Shown one piece after another: positions 26,030-34,798 of a stretch of 64,000 nucleotides of DNA; within the stretch, counting starts at the first letter, position 1; each line of letters opens with the position of its first letter. Origin of the DNA: Clostridium akagii DSM 12554 (GTDB taxonomy: Bacteria; Bacillota; Clostridia; Clostridiales; Clostridiaceae); contig NZ_JMLK01000011.1 of assembly GCF_000686725.1 (NCBI RefSeq), forward strand, positions 124,001 to 188,000, given 5' to 3'. The position numbers and the translations under genes were made by a program. Below the pieces are notes generated by a model that had not been told where the DNA came from, made no database searches, and saw only the letters and a program-made list of their open reading frames with translations.

Positions 26030-26944
26030 TTGAGAAAATCCTTTTTTATAGTATTAATTATAATAGCTGTACTCATAACGGGGTGTAAAAACAATAGAAA
26101 TATAGACGTAAATGCACAAGGCAGTAAGGAAACATATTCAGTTGGAGTTGGGCTTGATATTATGGTTACAAATAAATACCTTTATACAATGGTAAAGGAT
26201 ATAGCTGGTAGTAACAATAATGTGGATTTTATGTTTAAAGATGAAAGTGAAGAAAAAGATTTTAAATTCACTAATGATAGTATTGCAAATATTGGTAAAC
26301 AAGATCTATTCATTTATGCCGGAGCTGGTTTTGAAGATTGGTCAGATGCCTTTTTAAATGCAGTAGATAAGAGTAAAGTTGGAATAACTAATGTTTCAAG
26401 AGGGGTTAAAACTACCAATTATGAAAACAAGATAGATAAAGATTACGGAAAGAAAAACCCTTATTATTGGATGGATGCAGATAATTACGGAATCATGCTC
26501 TTAAATATTAAAAATGCTATAGAGGAAAAAGATCCAAAAAACAATGTTACATACGAAAATAACTTTAAAAATTCAATTAAGGAAGTTGATGACTACATAA
26601 CCAAATTGAATAATTTATCAAGCAAAATGAAACAATATACATTAGTAACTGATGTGGACAAATTTAATTATATGACAAGTAGTGTGAGTATAAAAAGTAT
26701 AAAATTTTATAGAAATGACCAAGCTGCAATTTCTTCAGATGATGAGCAAGAAATTCGCAGTGAGCAGGATGACAATAAAAAATTATGCTTCATTTATGAC
26801 GATGATAACGACCTAAATCAAAATAGAGATATAATTGATAAATATAATATGAAAACTGTAAAGTTAGTGGTTTATGATGGTAATATAAGTTATATTAATA
26901 TGCTTAAACAAAATATTGCAAGTCTAACAGCCGCAACGAAATAG
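26030..26944 (+). CDS. ZnuA-like (cluster A-I) substrate-binding lipoprotein lacking typical metal ligands
   Basis: Lipobox LITGC gives lipid-modified Cys19. The mature part has the layout of metal-binding ZnuA/PsaA proteins: DLFIYAGAGFEDW, a helix, NPYYWMDADNYGIMLLNIKNAIEEKDPKNNVTYENN in pattern (family: DPHxWLDPxN...DPxNxxxYxxN), and a C-terminal lobe. The His normally found in DPHxW is Tyr here, and the His-rich loop is absent. No permease or ATPase is adjacent. I set the start at TTG 26030, 6 nt after AGAGGTG; GTG 26021 would lie inside that site. Function as a transporter is therefore uncertain. Confidence 0.7.
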   Translation: MRKSFFIVLIIIAVLITGCKNNRNIDVNAQGSKETYSVGVGLDIMVTNKYLYTMVKDIAGSNNNVDFMFKDESEEKDFKFTNDSIANIGKQDLFIYAGAGFEDWSDAFLNAVDKSKVGITNVSRGVKTTNYENKIDKDYGKKNPYYWMDADNYGIMLLNIKNAIEEKDPKNNVTYENNFKNSIKEVDDYITKLNNLSSKMKQYTLVTDVDKFNYMTSSVSIKSIKFYRNDQAAISSDDEQEIRSEQDDNKKLCFIYDDDNDLNQNRDIIDKYNMKTVKLVVYDGNISYINMLKQNIASLTAATK

Positions 26945-26970
26945 TATAAGCCTAAGCAGGGAGGCAAAAA

Positions 26971-27351
26971 ATGTTTTTTATAGGAATTATGGGCATCGCC
27001 AATAAAGAAAAGAAACTAAGAGTTATCCCTAATTTGATATGTAAAGCCTGTGGAAAACTTACATCATACAGGCTTGTAAAAACGTATAAATATTTTCAAC
27101 TGTTTTTCATCCCAATTTTCAAGTGGGATGAAAGGTATATGATGATTTCAGAATGTTGTGGAAGTGTATTCCAGCTTGATAAGGTACAAGGAGAAGATTT
27201 AGAACATGGAAAAGATTCTATCTTAAATAATTTAAACATGACCATAGTTGAGGATAATTCATGTAAAACTAATATATTATGCTATAACTGTGGGAAATCA
27301 GTAGAAGCAAGATTTGAATTTTGTCCTCATTGTGGTAATAAATTAAGATAA
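26971..27351 (+). CDS. Zinc-ribbon protein with two Cys knuckle pairs
   Basis: 126 residues. CKACG near residue 24 and CYNCG...CPHCGNKLR at the C-terminus frame a middle segment with ECCGSVFQLD. The motif KYFQLFFIPIFKWDERYM with a neighbouring zinc knuckle resembles the zinc-ribbon protein family near membrane or regulatory functions in Firmicutes; no specific role is known to me. GGGAGG precedes ATG 26971, 26 bp after the ZnuA-like gene, so they are likely co-transcribed. Confidence 0.75.
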   Translation: MFFIGIMGIANKEKKLRVIPNLICKACGKLTSYRLVKTYKYFQLFFIPIFKWDERYMMISECCGSVFQLDKVQGEDLEHGKDSILNNLNMTIVEDNSCKTNILCYNCGKSVEARFEFCPHCGNKLR

Positions 27352-27375
27352 TCTAAAACCTAAAATAATAAACTA

Positions 27376-27404
27376 TTGCAATTCTTGATTTTTTAAGTTA
27401 TAAT
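27376..27404 (+). promoter_or_regulatory. Promoter of tRNA-Trp
   Basis: TTGCAA (27376-27381), 17-bp spacer, TATAAT (27399-27404), 11 bp before the tRNA. Confidence 0.8.
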
Positions 27405-27415
27405 ATTAATGTCTT

Positions 27416-27490
27416 AGGGGTATGGCTCAACGGTAAAGTAGTGGTCTCCAAAACCATTGATTCTAGGTTCGAATCCTAGTACCCCTGCCA
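27416..27490 (+). tRNA. tRNA-Trp (anticodon CCA)
   Basis: 75 nt including encoded CCA. Acceptor arm AGGGGTA pairs with TACCCCT, discriminator G; D arm GGCTCAACGGTAAAGT-like; anticodon loop CTCCAAA with anticodon CCA; T loop TTCGAATC. Confidence 0.97.
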
Positions 27491-27511
27491 TAATACTTGG
27501 AAACTATTGAG

Positions 27512-27560
27512 AAAGCTACATTTAAACTGTATGTTAATACAGCTTAAATGTAGCTTTTTT
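27512..27560 (+). terminator. Terminator of tRNA-Trp
   Basis: 14-bp stem AAAGCTACATTTAA (27512-27525) with 27544-27557, then after one mismatch a 6-bp inner stem CTGTAT/ATACAG, followed by the T-run. Confidence 0.92.
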
Positions 27561-27625
27561 TATGCCTACCTAAATTAATAAAAACAATTACATTCACCTA
27601 TGATATCTATTTAGCAGTTTATTAA

Positions 27626-27940
27626 CTAATTCTGAAGTTTAGATAAAAAATCATCCAATGATGTACTGATATCTATATCCATACGATCTGCAAGAACAAT
27701 TAGCCACCAAATGCATTCGCTAAGTTTATGCTCCAGATCATCTACTGTATCCCCGCCTTGGGGCCACCGATTCTGTTGAGCCATAGTCAATCGACCAACT
27801 AGCCCAGCATCTGTCAAAAAAGCAAGGGCATCTTCTTCTACCGTCCACTCTTTACCATGATATTGATTTTCTAATTTATGATAATTTTCTCGTATTTTAA
27901 TGGAACGTTCTATTATATTACTAAAGTTTATATCTTTCAT
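27626..27940 (-). CDS. MazG-like nucleotide pyrophosphohydrolase domain protein
   Basis: 104 residues from the preferred start MKDINF (27940), which has GAGGAA at correct distance; the in-frame ATG at 28000 has none. The helix HKLSECIWWLIVLADRMDID carries the ExxxD-like metal-binding arrangement of all-alpha NTP pyrophosphatases, and GGDTVDDLEH lies before it. MazG-type enzymes hydrolyse noncanonical or stress-related NTPs. The first metal-binding pair (EExxE) is less clear to me, so activity is inferred only. Single gene. Confidence 0.7.
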   Translation of the reverse strand: MKDINFSNIIERSIKIRENYHKLENQYHGKEWTVEEDALAFLTDAGLVGRLTMAQQNRWPQGGDTVDDLEHKLSECIWWLIVLADRMDIDISTSLDDFLSKLQN

Positions 27941-28073
27941 GTATTCCTCATCTCCATATATAAATTTTATTTTTCTTATTAATCTTGAATTTATTTCCAT
28001 TTACGATTAAACCAATCATATACTCCTATTTTGTAAATTATTATAATTGCTCCTTTCTTTATAATTAAAGAAT

Positions 28074-28115
28074 ATCATTTATAACATGACAACACCATGT
28101 CATATTATAAATGAT
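28074..28115. terminator. Two-part hairpin, no strong U-tract
   Basis: ATCATTTATAA (28074-28084) with TTATAAATGAT (28105-28115), one C/A mismatch, then ATGAC/GTCAT and an 8-nt loop. Located between the decayed Fe-S gene and the MazG-like gene. Confidence 0.5.
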
Positions 28116-28168
28116 TTTAATGTTTTAATTTTAATTGTGAAATATATTATTCAATTATGCTGTATTAT

Positions 28169-28675
28169 TTAGTGCCGATAGCCTATTAGAACATTTAAAT
28201 TACGAGCAAGCAAGTTATAATATTCTATAAAATTGATTGATTCCAACTTTTTATAAGTTATTTGGGGCAGTTCATCTAATTGAGTTTTTGATAATATCAT
28301 TCTTGTCTCACAATCATCAAATTTAGCGAAATCTTCTATGTTTTTAATATAATTCTTATTTGCAGGGCAAATAAGTTGACAGCACATACAACCCCTTATT
28401 GAGTTATGACACTTTGAGTTTAGCCATTTTGGAAATTCTTCATTGCTTCCATTATGCAGTGTGATACATTTGTCTGTATGTATTATAAATCTGTCATTAG
28501 CTATTGCACCTGTGGGGCAATTTTTTAAGCACAAATCGCAGTTTTCACACATGCCCATAGTAGTATATTTATCCCAAGAATCATTTTCGCAGGGCATATC
28601 TGATAGGTATACGCCAATCCAATAGAAGCTGCTTTCACCATTTATATAACAAATATTATTCTTACCATTGATCGG
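28169..28675 (-). pseudogene. 5'-truncated 4Fe-4S double-cluster (QueG-like) protein
   Basis: The ATG at 28597 opens a 142-residue frame, but protein-like sequence continues upstream of it without a stop for 26 more codons (GKNNICYINGESSFYWIGVYLS), up to a stop at 28676-28678. This resembles the segment before the clusters in epoxyqueuosine reductase-like proteins. Two clusters follow: CENCDLCLKNCPTGAI and, further on, CMCCQLICPANK. The N-terminal 100 or more residues of such proteins are absent, and no start with a binding site is present. I read it as a gene remnant; the shorter frame could still be expressed. Confidence 0.65.
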
Positions 28676-28690
28676 TTATTTAATAGAGAA

Positions 28691-28712
28691 CCCACAGAAA
28701 AAATTCTGTGGG
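28691..28712 (+). terminator. Short hairpin CCCACAGAA/TTCTGTGGG
   Basis: 9-bp stem, loop AAAA, followed by CTTTT on the plus strand, although no plus-strand gene ends here. On the minus strand it would follow the Pro/His-rich gene. It lies exactly at the truncated end of the Fe-S remnant. Confidence 0.55.
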
Positions 28713-28761
28713 CTTTTCAAGTATTTTTTTAACAACAAGTAGAACACTTTATTAATAACAT

Positions 28762-29148
28762 TTACCAATTGCCGTCATGAGGCCTGTTATGATAAAAGTG
28801 GTGATGATGATGTATTATATAATGCACATTAGAAGGGTAGGGCCAAGGCTGAGGCCAAATTGGCTGAGGACGAATAGGACGAGGTGGATAAGGTAAAGGG
28901 CGAACAGGTCTAGGTGAATAGGGTCCTGGTTGTATTGGTCGATTAGAAGAATAATCATAAGTCATTGGGTCATCATTGTTATCTAGTCTGTACGTATCAA
29001 ATGGGCATGTCAATGATTCATTATCATCATAAATAGGAGAATCTACAGGATCAATGTTGTTGTCAATGGGACTAATATATTTTTCAGTTGAATCATTTTG
29101 TTTTTCAGTACTAATGCGCGAAGTATCAGTTTCATTTCTGTTAACCAT
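28762..29148 (-). CDS. Pro/Arg- and His-rich low-complexity protein
   Basis: 128 residues with no recognisable domain. The first half is acidic and polar (Asn/Asp/Ser/Thr). The second half has repeating PRPxRPLPYPPRPIRPQP-like units, then IIHHHHHFYHNRPHD. Tandem PxRP units with a His tract recall spore coat or surface proteins and metal-binding tails, but I cannot assign one. GGGAGGAATT precedes the ATG, so translation is likely. It is divergent from glutamate decarboxylase. Confidence 0.7.
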   Translation of the reverse strand: MVNRNETDTSRISTEKQNDSTEKYISPIDNNIDPVDSPIYDDNESLTCPFDTYRLDNNDDPMTYDYSSNRPIQPGPYSPRPVRPLPYPPRPIRPQPIWPQPWPYPSNVHYIIHHHHHFYHNRPHDGNW

Positions 29149-29378
29149 AATTCCTCCCGAATTTTAATTATCTACATTTTTATTGTATGATTTACCAAGG
29201 ATAAAGTTACCCATAATAGTGACAAGTTACAATCACGTTACAGCATAAATAATAAGGTGGATAATTAATTTAAATAAAGCTATATTTAAATTATGAACTC
29301 TATTATAATTAAGATAAAGCAATGAAATCAATTATTTGGATTTTTATTAAATTATGGGTATGAGAGGTGGAGTGAAAT

Positions 29379-30764
29379 ATGGCATTACATCATTACAAGA
29401 AAAAGAGGGATGAAGAAGGAATTAAAGATTTGTACACTAATTCAATATCTCAGAGACAGCTTCCTAAAAATCAGCTGCCAGAAAAAATGTCAGATCCTCA
29501 TGTAATTAAGCAAATGGTGGCGGATGAACTTTTTATGGATGGAAATGCACGTCAAAATTTAGCAACTTTTTGTACTACATACATGGAAGATGAAGTTCGT
29601 GAACTTATGGATTTGTCAATTGACAAAAACATGATAGATAAGGATGAGTACCCACAAACTGCTGAAATTGAACAGAGATGTGTTAGTATATTAGCTAATC
29701 TATGGCATTCACCAGAAAAAAATGATACCATTGGGTGTTCAACAACTGGATCTAGTGAAGCAGCAATGCTTGGAGGTCTAGCACTTAAATGGCAGTGGAG
29801 AAAGCGCCTTGAAGCTGAAGGAAAGCCAACAAATAAGCCTAACTTTGTATGTGGACCAGTACAGATATGTTGGCATAAATTCGCAAGATATTTTGATGTT
29901 GAAATTAGAGAAATTCCTATAACAGCTGATGCATTAGGTATGCAGGCCGATCAATTAAAGAATTATTGTGATGAGAATACCATTGGCGTAGTGGTCACTC
30001 TAGGTAGTACATTTACTGGCATATATGAGCCAGTTGAGAAGATTGCAAAAGCTTTAGATAGTATTCAAAATGAAACAGGGTGGGATATTCCCATTCATGT
30101 AGACGGAGCTAGTGGAGGATTCATAGCCCCATTTATACATAAAGATTTAAAGTGGGATTTTTGTATACCTAGGGTTAAATCAATTAATGCTTCAGGTCAT
30201 AAATTTGGAATGGCTCCTCTTGGTGTGGGTTGGGTTATTTGGAGAACTGTAGCTGATTTACCAAAGGAGCTGATATTTAATGTTGATTATTTGGGAGGAG
30301 AATTACCAACCTTTGCTTTAAATTTCTCAAGACCAGCAGGTCAAATTATCGCTCAATATTATAATTTCTTGCGACTAGGTCGTGAAGGTTATACTGCAAT
30401 TCAAAAAGATTGTGCTAGTACTGCTCAGTATTTAGGAGAACAACTGAAAACCATAGATTTACTAGAAATATTATATGATGGTCATGGTGGTATACCAACA
30501 GTTTGTTATTCACTAAAGGATGAAAAAAAAGCGGGTTTTTCACTTTATGATCTTTCGGATAGGTTAAGAATGCATGGTTGGCAAATAGCATCTTATCCAC
30601 TTCCAAGTAATCGAGAGAATACCACAGTACAACGTATTTTAATTCGTCATGGCGTTAGTCGCGATATGATATATTTACTACTTCGTGATTTACGTAAGGA
30701 ATTAGAGTATTTAAAATGTAATCCAGGATTAAACAATTCGGAAAAAATTAGTTTTCACCACTAG
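29379..30764 (+). CDS. gadB: Glutamate decarboxylase
   Basis: PLP enzyme that converts glutamate to GABA and CO2 while consuming a proton, a classic acid-resistance reaction. 461 residues, as in E. coli GadB. Landmarks: DEYPQTAEIEQRCV, GCSTTGSSEAAMLGGLALKW, HVDGASGGFIAPF, and the PLP lysine Lys275 in NASGHKFG, then FSRPAGQIIAQYYNFLRLG. It ends in FHH, so a His is present near the C-terminus that in E. coli helps pH autoinhibition. No glutamate/GABA antiporter gene is adjacent, unlike the usual gadBC pair. Confidence 0.97.
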   Translation: MALHHYKKKRDEEGIKDLYTNSISQRQLPKNQLPEKMSDPHVIKQMVADELFMDGNARQNLATFCTTYMEDEVRELMDLSIDKNMIDKDEYPQTAEIEQRCVSILANLWHSPEKNDTIGCSTTGSSEAAMLGGLALKWQWRKRLEAEGKPTNKPNFVCGPVQICWHKFARYFDVEIREIPITADALGMQADQLKNYCDENTIGVVVTLGSTFTGIYEPVEKIAKALDSIQNETGWDIPIHVDGASGGFIAPFIHKDLKWDFCIPRVKSINASGHKFGMAPLGVGWVIWRTVADLPKELIFNVDYLGGELPTFALNFSRPAGQIIAQYYNFLRLGREGYTAIQKDCASTAQYLGEQLKTIDLLEILYDGHGGIPTVCYSLKDEKKAGFSLYDLSDRLRMHGWQIASYPLPSNRENTTVQRILIRHGVSRDMIYLLLRDLRKELEYLKCNPGLNNSEKISFHH

Positions 30765-30903
30765 GGTAAAAATATATGAATTAAAAAAATAGCGAAAATA
30801 ATAAGTATTTACAAATAGTATTTAATAAGGACATAGAATTGTCATATATATAGTTTAATATGTAACTATAGTAATTAAAGATTACCCCTTTAAATATAGT
30901 ATT

Positions 30904-30936
30904 TAGCACTTAGGTCCCCCCTAAGTGCTATTTTTT
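30904..30936 (+). terminator. Terminator downstream of gadB
   Basis: TAGCACTTAGG (30904-30914), loop TCCCC, CCTAAGTGCTA (30920-30930), then TTTTTT. It lies 140 bp after the gadB stop; nothing coding is visible in between. Confidence 0.9.
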
Positions 30937-30966
30937 AGATTGAAAATTGAAATTTTCGTTAACACT

Positions 30967-31012
30967 AAAATAAAAGTAGTAAGATATGAAAAAATCTTAC
31001 TACTTTTATTTT
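30967..31012. terminator. Long hairpin before the pentapeptide gene
   Basis: A perfect 19-bp stem (30967-30985 with 30994-31012) and 8-nt loop with A/T-rich outer arms that act as U-tract on either strand. Serves the minus-strand pentapeptide gene and backs up the gadB terminator. Confidence 0.85.
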
Positions 31013-31046
31013 GTTTAGCTAAATATGACCATTAAAATGGAACATA

Positions 31047-31688
31047 TTACATATTTTTTTTCAAAAACTTGATCAAATAACTTAATGTGTAAAAATCACA
31101 ATCTAGTTCAGCTTCAATTAGATTAAATCCTTTAATTAAAGATTTCTCATCAAAGTTTTCTAATAATATCATTAAGTTTATTATGTTGATGTGACCATCT
31201 TTTGTATCAAGAACTCTGGATTTTTTTACATATTTATTCTCCATTACATCTTTAACAGCTGTTTCAAGTTCATCACTAAGTTCTAGTTTTGGCATTTTAT
31301 CATAAATTTTGATATCGTATTTTTCAGCATCAAAGTTTTTAGCACTGTTCACATCAGTTGATAAAAATATCGTATTTTTGAATTCTGCATCTTTGAAATC
31401 TACACCAGCTAAATTAACAGAATCAAAAATAGCATTTTCAAAAATAGCATTTTTGAAATCACTGCCCTTAAGATTTGTTCCAATGAACTCAGCCCATTTG
31501 AACGTAGACTGAAAAAAATCACAGGATTTAAAATGTGCACCTCTAAAACTTGTATAATTAAAATTAGAGTTTGAAAAATTACAATTATAGCAATTGCTTC
31601 GCTCAAAATTTTTATACATAAAGTTTTTACCTATCTTCTCTATATTGTTGTAAACAAAATTACCCTTAACACTTCGATTAGTAGCCAT
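31047..31688 (-). CDS. Pentapeptide-repeat protein
   Basis: 213 residues from MATNRS (31688), chosen for GGAGG at ideal spacing; the frame reaches 31781 but the extra part has no site. Residues about 20-105 form repeating A(N/D)Lxx/F-type pentapeptides (NCNFSNSNFNYTSFRGAHF; GTNLKGSDFKNAIFENAIF), expected to fold as a right-handed beta-helix. The C-terminal 90 residues are helical (LSDELETAVKDVMENKYVK). Such proteins can mimic DNA or serve as scaffolds; function is unknown. Confidence 0.85.
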   Translation of the reverse strand: MATNRSVKGNFVYNNIEKIGKNFMYKNFERSNCYNCNFSNSNFNYTSFRGAHFKSCDFFQSTFKWAEFIGTNLKGSDFKNAIFENAIFDSVNLAGVDFKDAEFKNTIFLSTDVNSAKNFDAEKYDIKIYDKMPKLELSDELETAVKDVMENKYVKKSRVLDTKDGHINIINLMILLENFDEKSLIKGFNLIEAELDCDFYTLSYLIKFLKKNM

Positions 31689-31855
31689 TTTTAAACCTCC
31701 ACAGCAAACACACTTATTTGCTTTTTTTATTACTTGAAAAAAACTTCCAACCAATTTTAAGAAGTGGTCAGAAGCTCTCATATTTCATTATAAATATTAT
31801 ACACAATTTCAATAAAAGTCAAGGTTATAGTGGCATTTTATTAACTTGAAACTTG

Positions 31856-32719
31856 TCAAAAAACTTTGTTTATCAATAAACCTATTAAAAAGGATAAGAA
31901 AGATACCCCCAAACTTATAGTCAACATTTCGCCAAATCTTTTTTTGAAATTCAAATCTTTTGCCACTGAAATATAAAAATTAAATAAAAAGATTATTAAT
32001 ATAGCATTTATAATAGTAAATAATAAAGCTATATAAAGGTTAGAGAATAACATGTAGGGCAATAGTAAAATTACCACTGTAAACATATAGGCAAGGCCAG
32101 TAATTATAGCAGATACCCTTGCATTTTTTGTTTCACCATCAGCTTTTGAGGAGAGATATTCGGAACCAGCCATAGAAAAAGCTGCTGCAACTCCAGTAAT
32201 GAAAGCTGTAACTATAACTGTTCTAGAATCATGAATTGCAAAGGTAATACCAGAAAGCATAGCCGTAAGTTCAACTAAGGCATCATTTAACCCAAGAACT
32301 ATGGAACCAACATAATTAAGTTTTTCCTCATTTATTATTCCAACTAATTCTTTTTCTTGTTGCTGTTCATGTTCTAAAATAATGCCTAAATCTGTTTCCG
32401 TTACAATAGACTTTATTAATTCAGTTTCAAGGTTATCCTCACCTTTTTCCATTAGTTTTACTCCAAAGGTAATTCCCAATATTAATGAACATAAATAATA
32501 AAATAATTCATAAAGCTTAAATGGTTTTACATCAATATTAGTATAATTTTTCCATATATTATAATCCGCTTTTTCTTGCTCAGAAAGTAGCATTAAGGTT
32601 GCTTTATTTTGGGGATTTTTGATTGTTTTACTCAACCTAAAATATACATTTGAATGAGTAAGTTCTATTCTTTGAAGAAATATATGTTTTTTTAGATTCT
32701 GATTTTCATGGTAATTCAT
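31856..32719 (-). CDS. VIT1/CCC1-family iron/manganese transporter with N-terminal ferritin-like domain
   Basis: 287 residues. The first 135 residues look like a ferritin/rubrerythrin-type helical domain (SEQEKADYNIW and LEHEQQQEKELVGI, with Glu/His suitable for metal binding), joined to a VIT domain: YVGSIVLGLNDALVELTAMLSGITFA, FSMAGSEYLSSKAD, and three further hydrophobic spans. These proteins move Fe2+ or Mn2+ across membranes. AAGGAGG precedes the ATG. It is divergent from the ferredoxin-nitroreductase gene. Metal selectivity is not determinable here. Confidence 0.9.
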   Translation of the reverse strand: MNYHENQNLKKHIFLQRIELTHSNVYFRLSKTIKNPQNKATLMLLSEQEKADYNIWKNYTNIDVKPFKLYELFYYLCSLILGITFGVKLMEKGEDNLETELIKSIVTETDLGIILEHEQQQEKELVGIINEEKLNYVGSIVLGLNDALVELTAMLSGITFAIHDSRTVIVTAFITGVAAAFSMAGSEYLSSKADGETKNARVSAIITGLAYMFTVVILLLPYMLFSNLYIALLFTIINAILIIFLFNFYISVAKDLNFKKRFGEMLTISLGVSFLSFLIGLLINKVF

Positions 32720-32908
32720 TAAATTTCCTCCTTAAAGTTTAGAATGGTAGTTTAAATTAAAAATATAGTTAAAAGAGACCAAAAATAAAATAGGACTCAT
32801 TATTTTATGGAAACTAACAGTACACACCTGCATTTTACCATTAAAAATTTTTATATACAAACATGGTAAAGAGGTTAAAATAAAGAGGAGTTTTAATAAA
32901 TACCATAC

Positions 32909-32935
32909 TTGACAATGGTGTAATAACAATATAAT
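32909..32935 (+). promoter_or_regulatory. Promoter of the ferredoxin-nitroreductase gene
   Basis: TTGACA (32909-32914) and TATAAT (32930-32935) with a 15-bp spacer; a shifted -10 would give 17 bp. Followed by palindrome ATATGCATAT at 32936-32945. Confidence 0.55.
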
Positions 32936-32980
32936 ATATGCATATACATATAAAATGATTGTGAAGAGGAGATTAAAAAA

Positions 32981-33778
32981 ATGAGTCTTATAACTGTAAA
33001 TGAAGATAAATGTATTAAGTGTGGATTATGTATTAAGGAATGCCCAACATTTGTACTTAAAATGGGACAAAAAGGACCAGAAGCAATTTCAGCAGATTCG
33101 TGTATTGCCTGTGGACATTGTACTGCTGTATGCCCAAAAGAGGCTATAGATAATATTAAATCACCTTTGGCTAGTCAAATCAATTCAAAAGATTTTCCTA
33201 AATTAGATGCTGCTGAAGCTGAACATTTTTTAAGATCTCGTAGATCCATAAGAACTTATAAAGAGGAATCAGTATCTAAAGAAGAACTCACAAAGTTAGT
33301 TAATATTGCGAGACTTGCACCTACTGGTAGCAATGCGCAAGGAGTATCATTTGTAGCAATACTTGACACAAAAGTAGTTAAAGAAGCACTTGAAGAAACT
33401 ATTAAGTGGATGGAAACTTCTCAGCTTAAAGATAGATTTAAAGGACTTACTAATGCTTACAGAGAATTTGGAGTTGATGGGATTTTCCGTGGGGCACCAA
33501 ATCTAGTTTTAACAACTGCAGATAAAGACTTCTCAAGAGGAAGAGAAAATTCTATTTTTTCTTTGGCTTATTTAGAGTTATATGCACCTTCTTTAGGACT
33601 TGGTTCATGCTGGGCTGGATTATTTGAGGTTTGCGCATTGCTTCCAGATTCACCAATGCTTAAATTGTTCAATATTCCAGAAGGAAAAAGAATAACAGGA
33701 GCAGTTATGGTTGGATATCCAAAATACAGTTTTAATAGACTTGTAGATAGAAATCCCTTGGAAGTTACCTTTATTTAA
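32981..33778 (+). CDS. Nitroreductase family protein with N-terminal ferredoxin domain
   Basis: Fusion protein of 265 residues. The first 60 residues hold two 4Fe-4S motifs, CIKCGLCIKECP and CIACGHCTAVCP; the rest is an FMN-dependent nitroreductase fold with RRSIRTYKEESV and ARLAPTGSNAQG near the start and GLGSCWAGLFE and GYPKYSF later. Clostridial fusions of this type may draw electrons directly from ferredoxin. GAGGAG precedes ATG 32981. Substrate is unknown. Ends in a bidirectional terminator. Confidence 0.92.
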   Translation: MSLITVNEDKCIKCGLCIKECPTFVLKMGQKGPEAISADSCIACGHCTAVCPKEAIDNIKSPLASQINSKDFPKLDAAEAEHFLRSRRSIRTYKEESVSKEELTKLVNIARLAPTGSNAQGVSFVAILDTKVVKEALEETIKWMETSQLKDRFKGLTNAYREFGVDGIFRGAPNLVLTTADKDFSRGRENSIFSLAYLELYAPSLGLGSCWAGLFEVCALLPDSPMLKLFNIPEGKRITGAVMVGYPKYSFNRLVDRNPLEVTFI

Positions 33779-33814
33779 TAGAAAACTCTTTAGTAATTAT
33801 CCAGTACTAAAAAT

Positions 33815-33849
33815 AAAGATGCCATGAAAATAATTTTCATGGCATCTTT
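33815..33849. terminator. Bidirectional terminator (nitroreductase / DUF4097 operon)
   Basis: AAAGATGCCATGAAAA (33815-33830), loop TAA, TTTTCATGGCATCTTT (33834-33849), flanked by A/T-rich sequence. It lies between convergent genes. Confidence 0.85.
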
Positions 33850-33863
33850 ATAATTTATATGAA

Positions 33864-34790
33864 CTAATTAAGTATTTTTATATCCCCAGAAGAAGCATCA
33901 AGTTTAATTTTATTTTTGTCATTTACTACAATGCCTCGAAGTTTGTGTTCATTCTTCCCAGAAACAGTTACGGGAAAGTCACATGATACATCTCCGGAGC
34001 TTGCCTCGGCATTTAAATCAAACTGGGCAGATTTAGGTAGCGTAAGTTCAATTTCGCCAGAGGAAGAATGCACATCTATATTATTATGAAAATCCGCATA
34101 TTTTATTTTGCAATCCCCAGAAGAACTTTCTGATGTTAAATCGCCACTGAACATATTAATATTAATAGATCCAGAAGATGAATCTAATGCAGTGGTTTTT
34201 GTAGTTAATTTATCAGCTTTTAAATCTCCTGAACTACTTGAATACTTAAAGGTATCAGCAGTAAGATCATTTATTGTTAAGCTTCCAGAGCTTAGATTAC
34301 AATCAAGCTTATTAAAATGATAACCATTAACATTTATGTTTATGTCTCCTGAAGAGGATACTAGCTTAATATTTTTATTATAACCAGATGGAATGTACAC
34401 ATCAAGTTTAAAATTCGAGTTAGAAAATCCAAAAAACATGTGAGGCTCAACCTGCTTTATAACTAAAGTGTTACCAGATTTGTAGCATTGAATTTTAGGA
34501 CTTTTATAGCTACTACCGGAGGTCACGCCTCCATAAAAGTGAGCTTTAACCTGTGATGTGCTTTCTGGAATTATATTTATATCACTAGAAGAAACATCTA
34601 CATCAATTTCATCTATACCAGTAAGACTTGAAGTTTTAGAATCATTTACAGTGTGGTTAGGTTTTGTTCCTTTTATCAAATTTGTTCCTGTTTGTAGCAT
34701 TATCAAAGTTCCAAGACCAAGTGTTACAAACATTATTCCTAAAAGATATATTACTACTTTTTTAACGTTGAATTTTTTTAAAGAATTCAT
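33864..34790 (-). CDS. DUF4097-family beta-strand repeat membrane protein
   Basis: One N-terminal membrane segment (about 12-32) and a surface-facing domain built of repeated SSGDI/SSGSLT-like turns (KLVSSSGDININ, CNLSSGSLTIND, KYSSSSGDLKAD, LDSSSGSINI, ESSSGDCKIK, HSSSGEIELT), the hallmark of DUF4097 putative adhesin/LiaX-like beta-helices. Start is ATG 34790, about 10 nt after AGGTG; GTG 34802 is an alternative that overlaps the previous gene. It is the last gene of the PadR-DUF1700-DUF4097 operon, a set linked in Firmicutes to envelope stress; that link is known from family context only. Confidence 0.88.
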   Translation of the reverse strand: MNSLKKFNVKKVVIYLLGIMFVTLGLGTLIMLQTGTNLIKGTKPNHTVNDSKTSSLTGIDEIDVDVSSSDINIIPESTSQVKAHFYGGVTSGSSYKSPKIQCYKSGNTLVIKQVEPHMFFGFSNSNFKLDVYIPSGYNKNIKLVSSSGDININVNGYHFNKLDCNLSSGSLTINDLTADTFKYSSSSGDLKADKLTTKTTALDSSSGSININMFSGDLTSESSSGDCKIKYADFHNNIDVHSSSGEIELTLPKSAQFDLNAEASSGDVSCDFPVTVSGKNEHKLRGIVVNDKNKIKLDASSGDIKILN

Positions 34791-34798
34791 AATTTTTA

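Noticed and set aside
27941-28019. 24-codon leader frame before the MazG-like gene (ATG 28019)
   Set aside because: Its GGAG is only 3 nt from the ATG and the frame shows no conserved features; probably chance.
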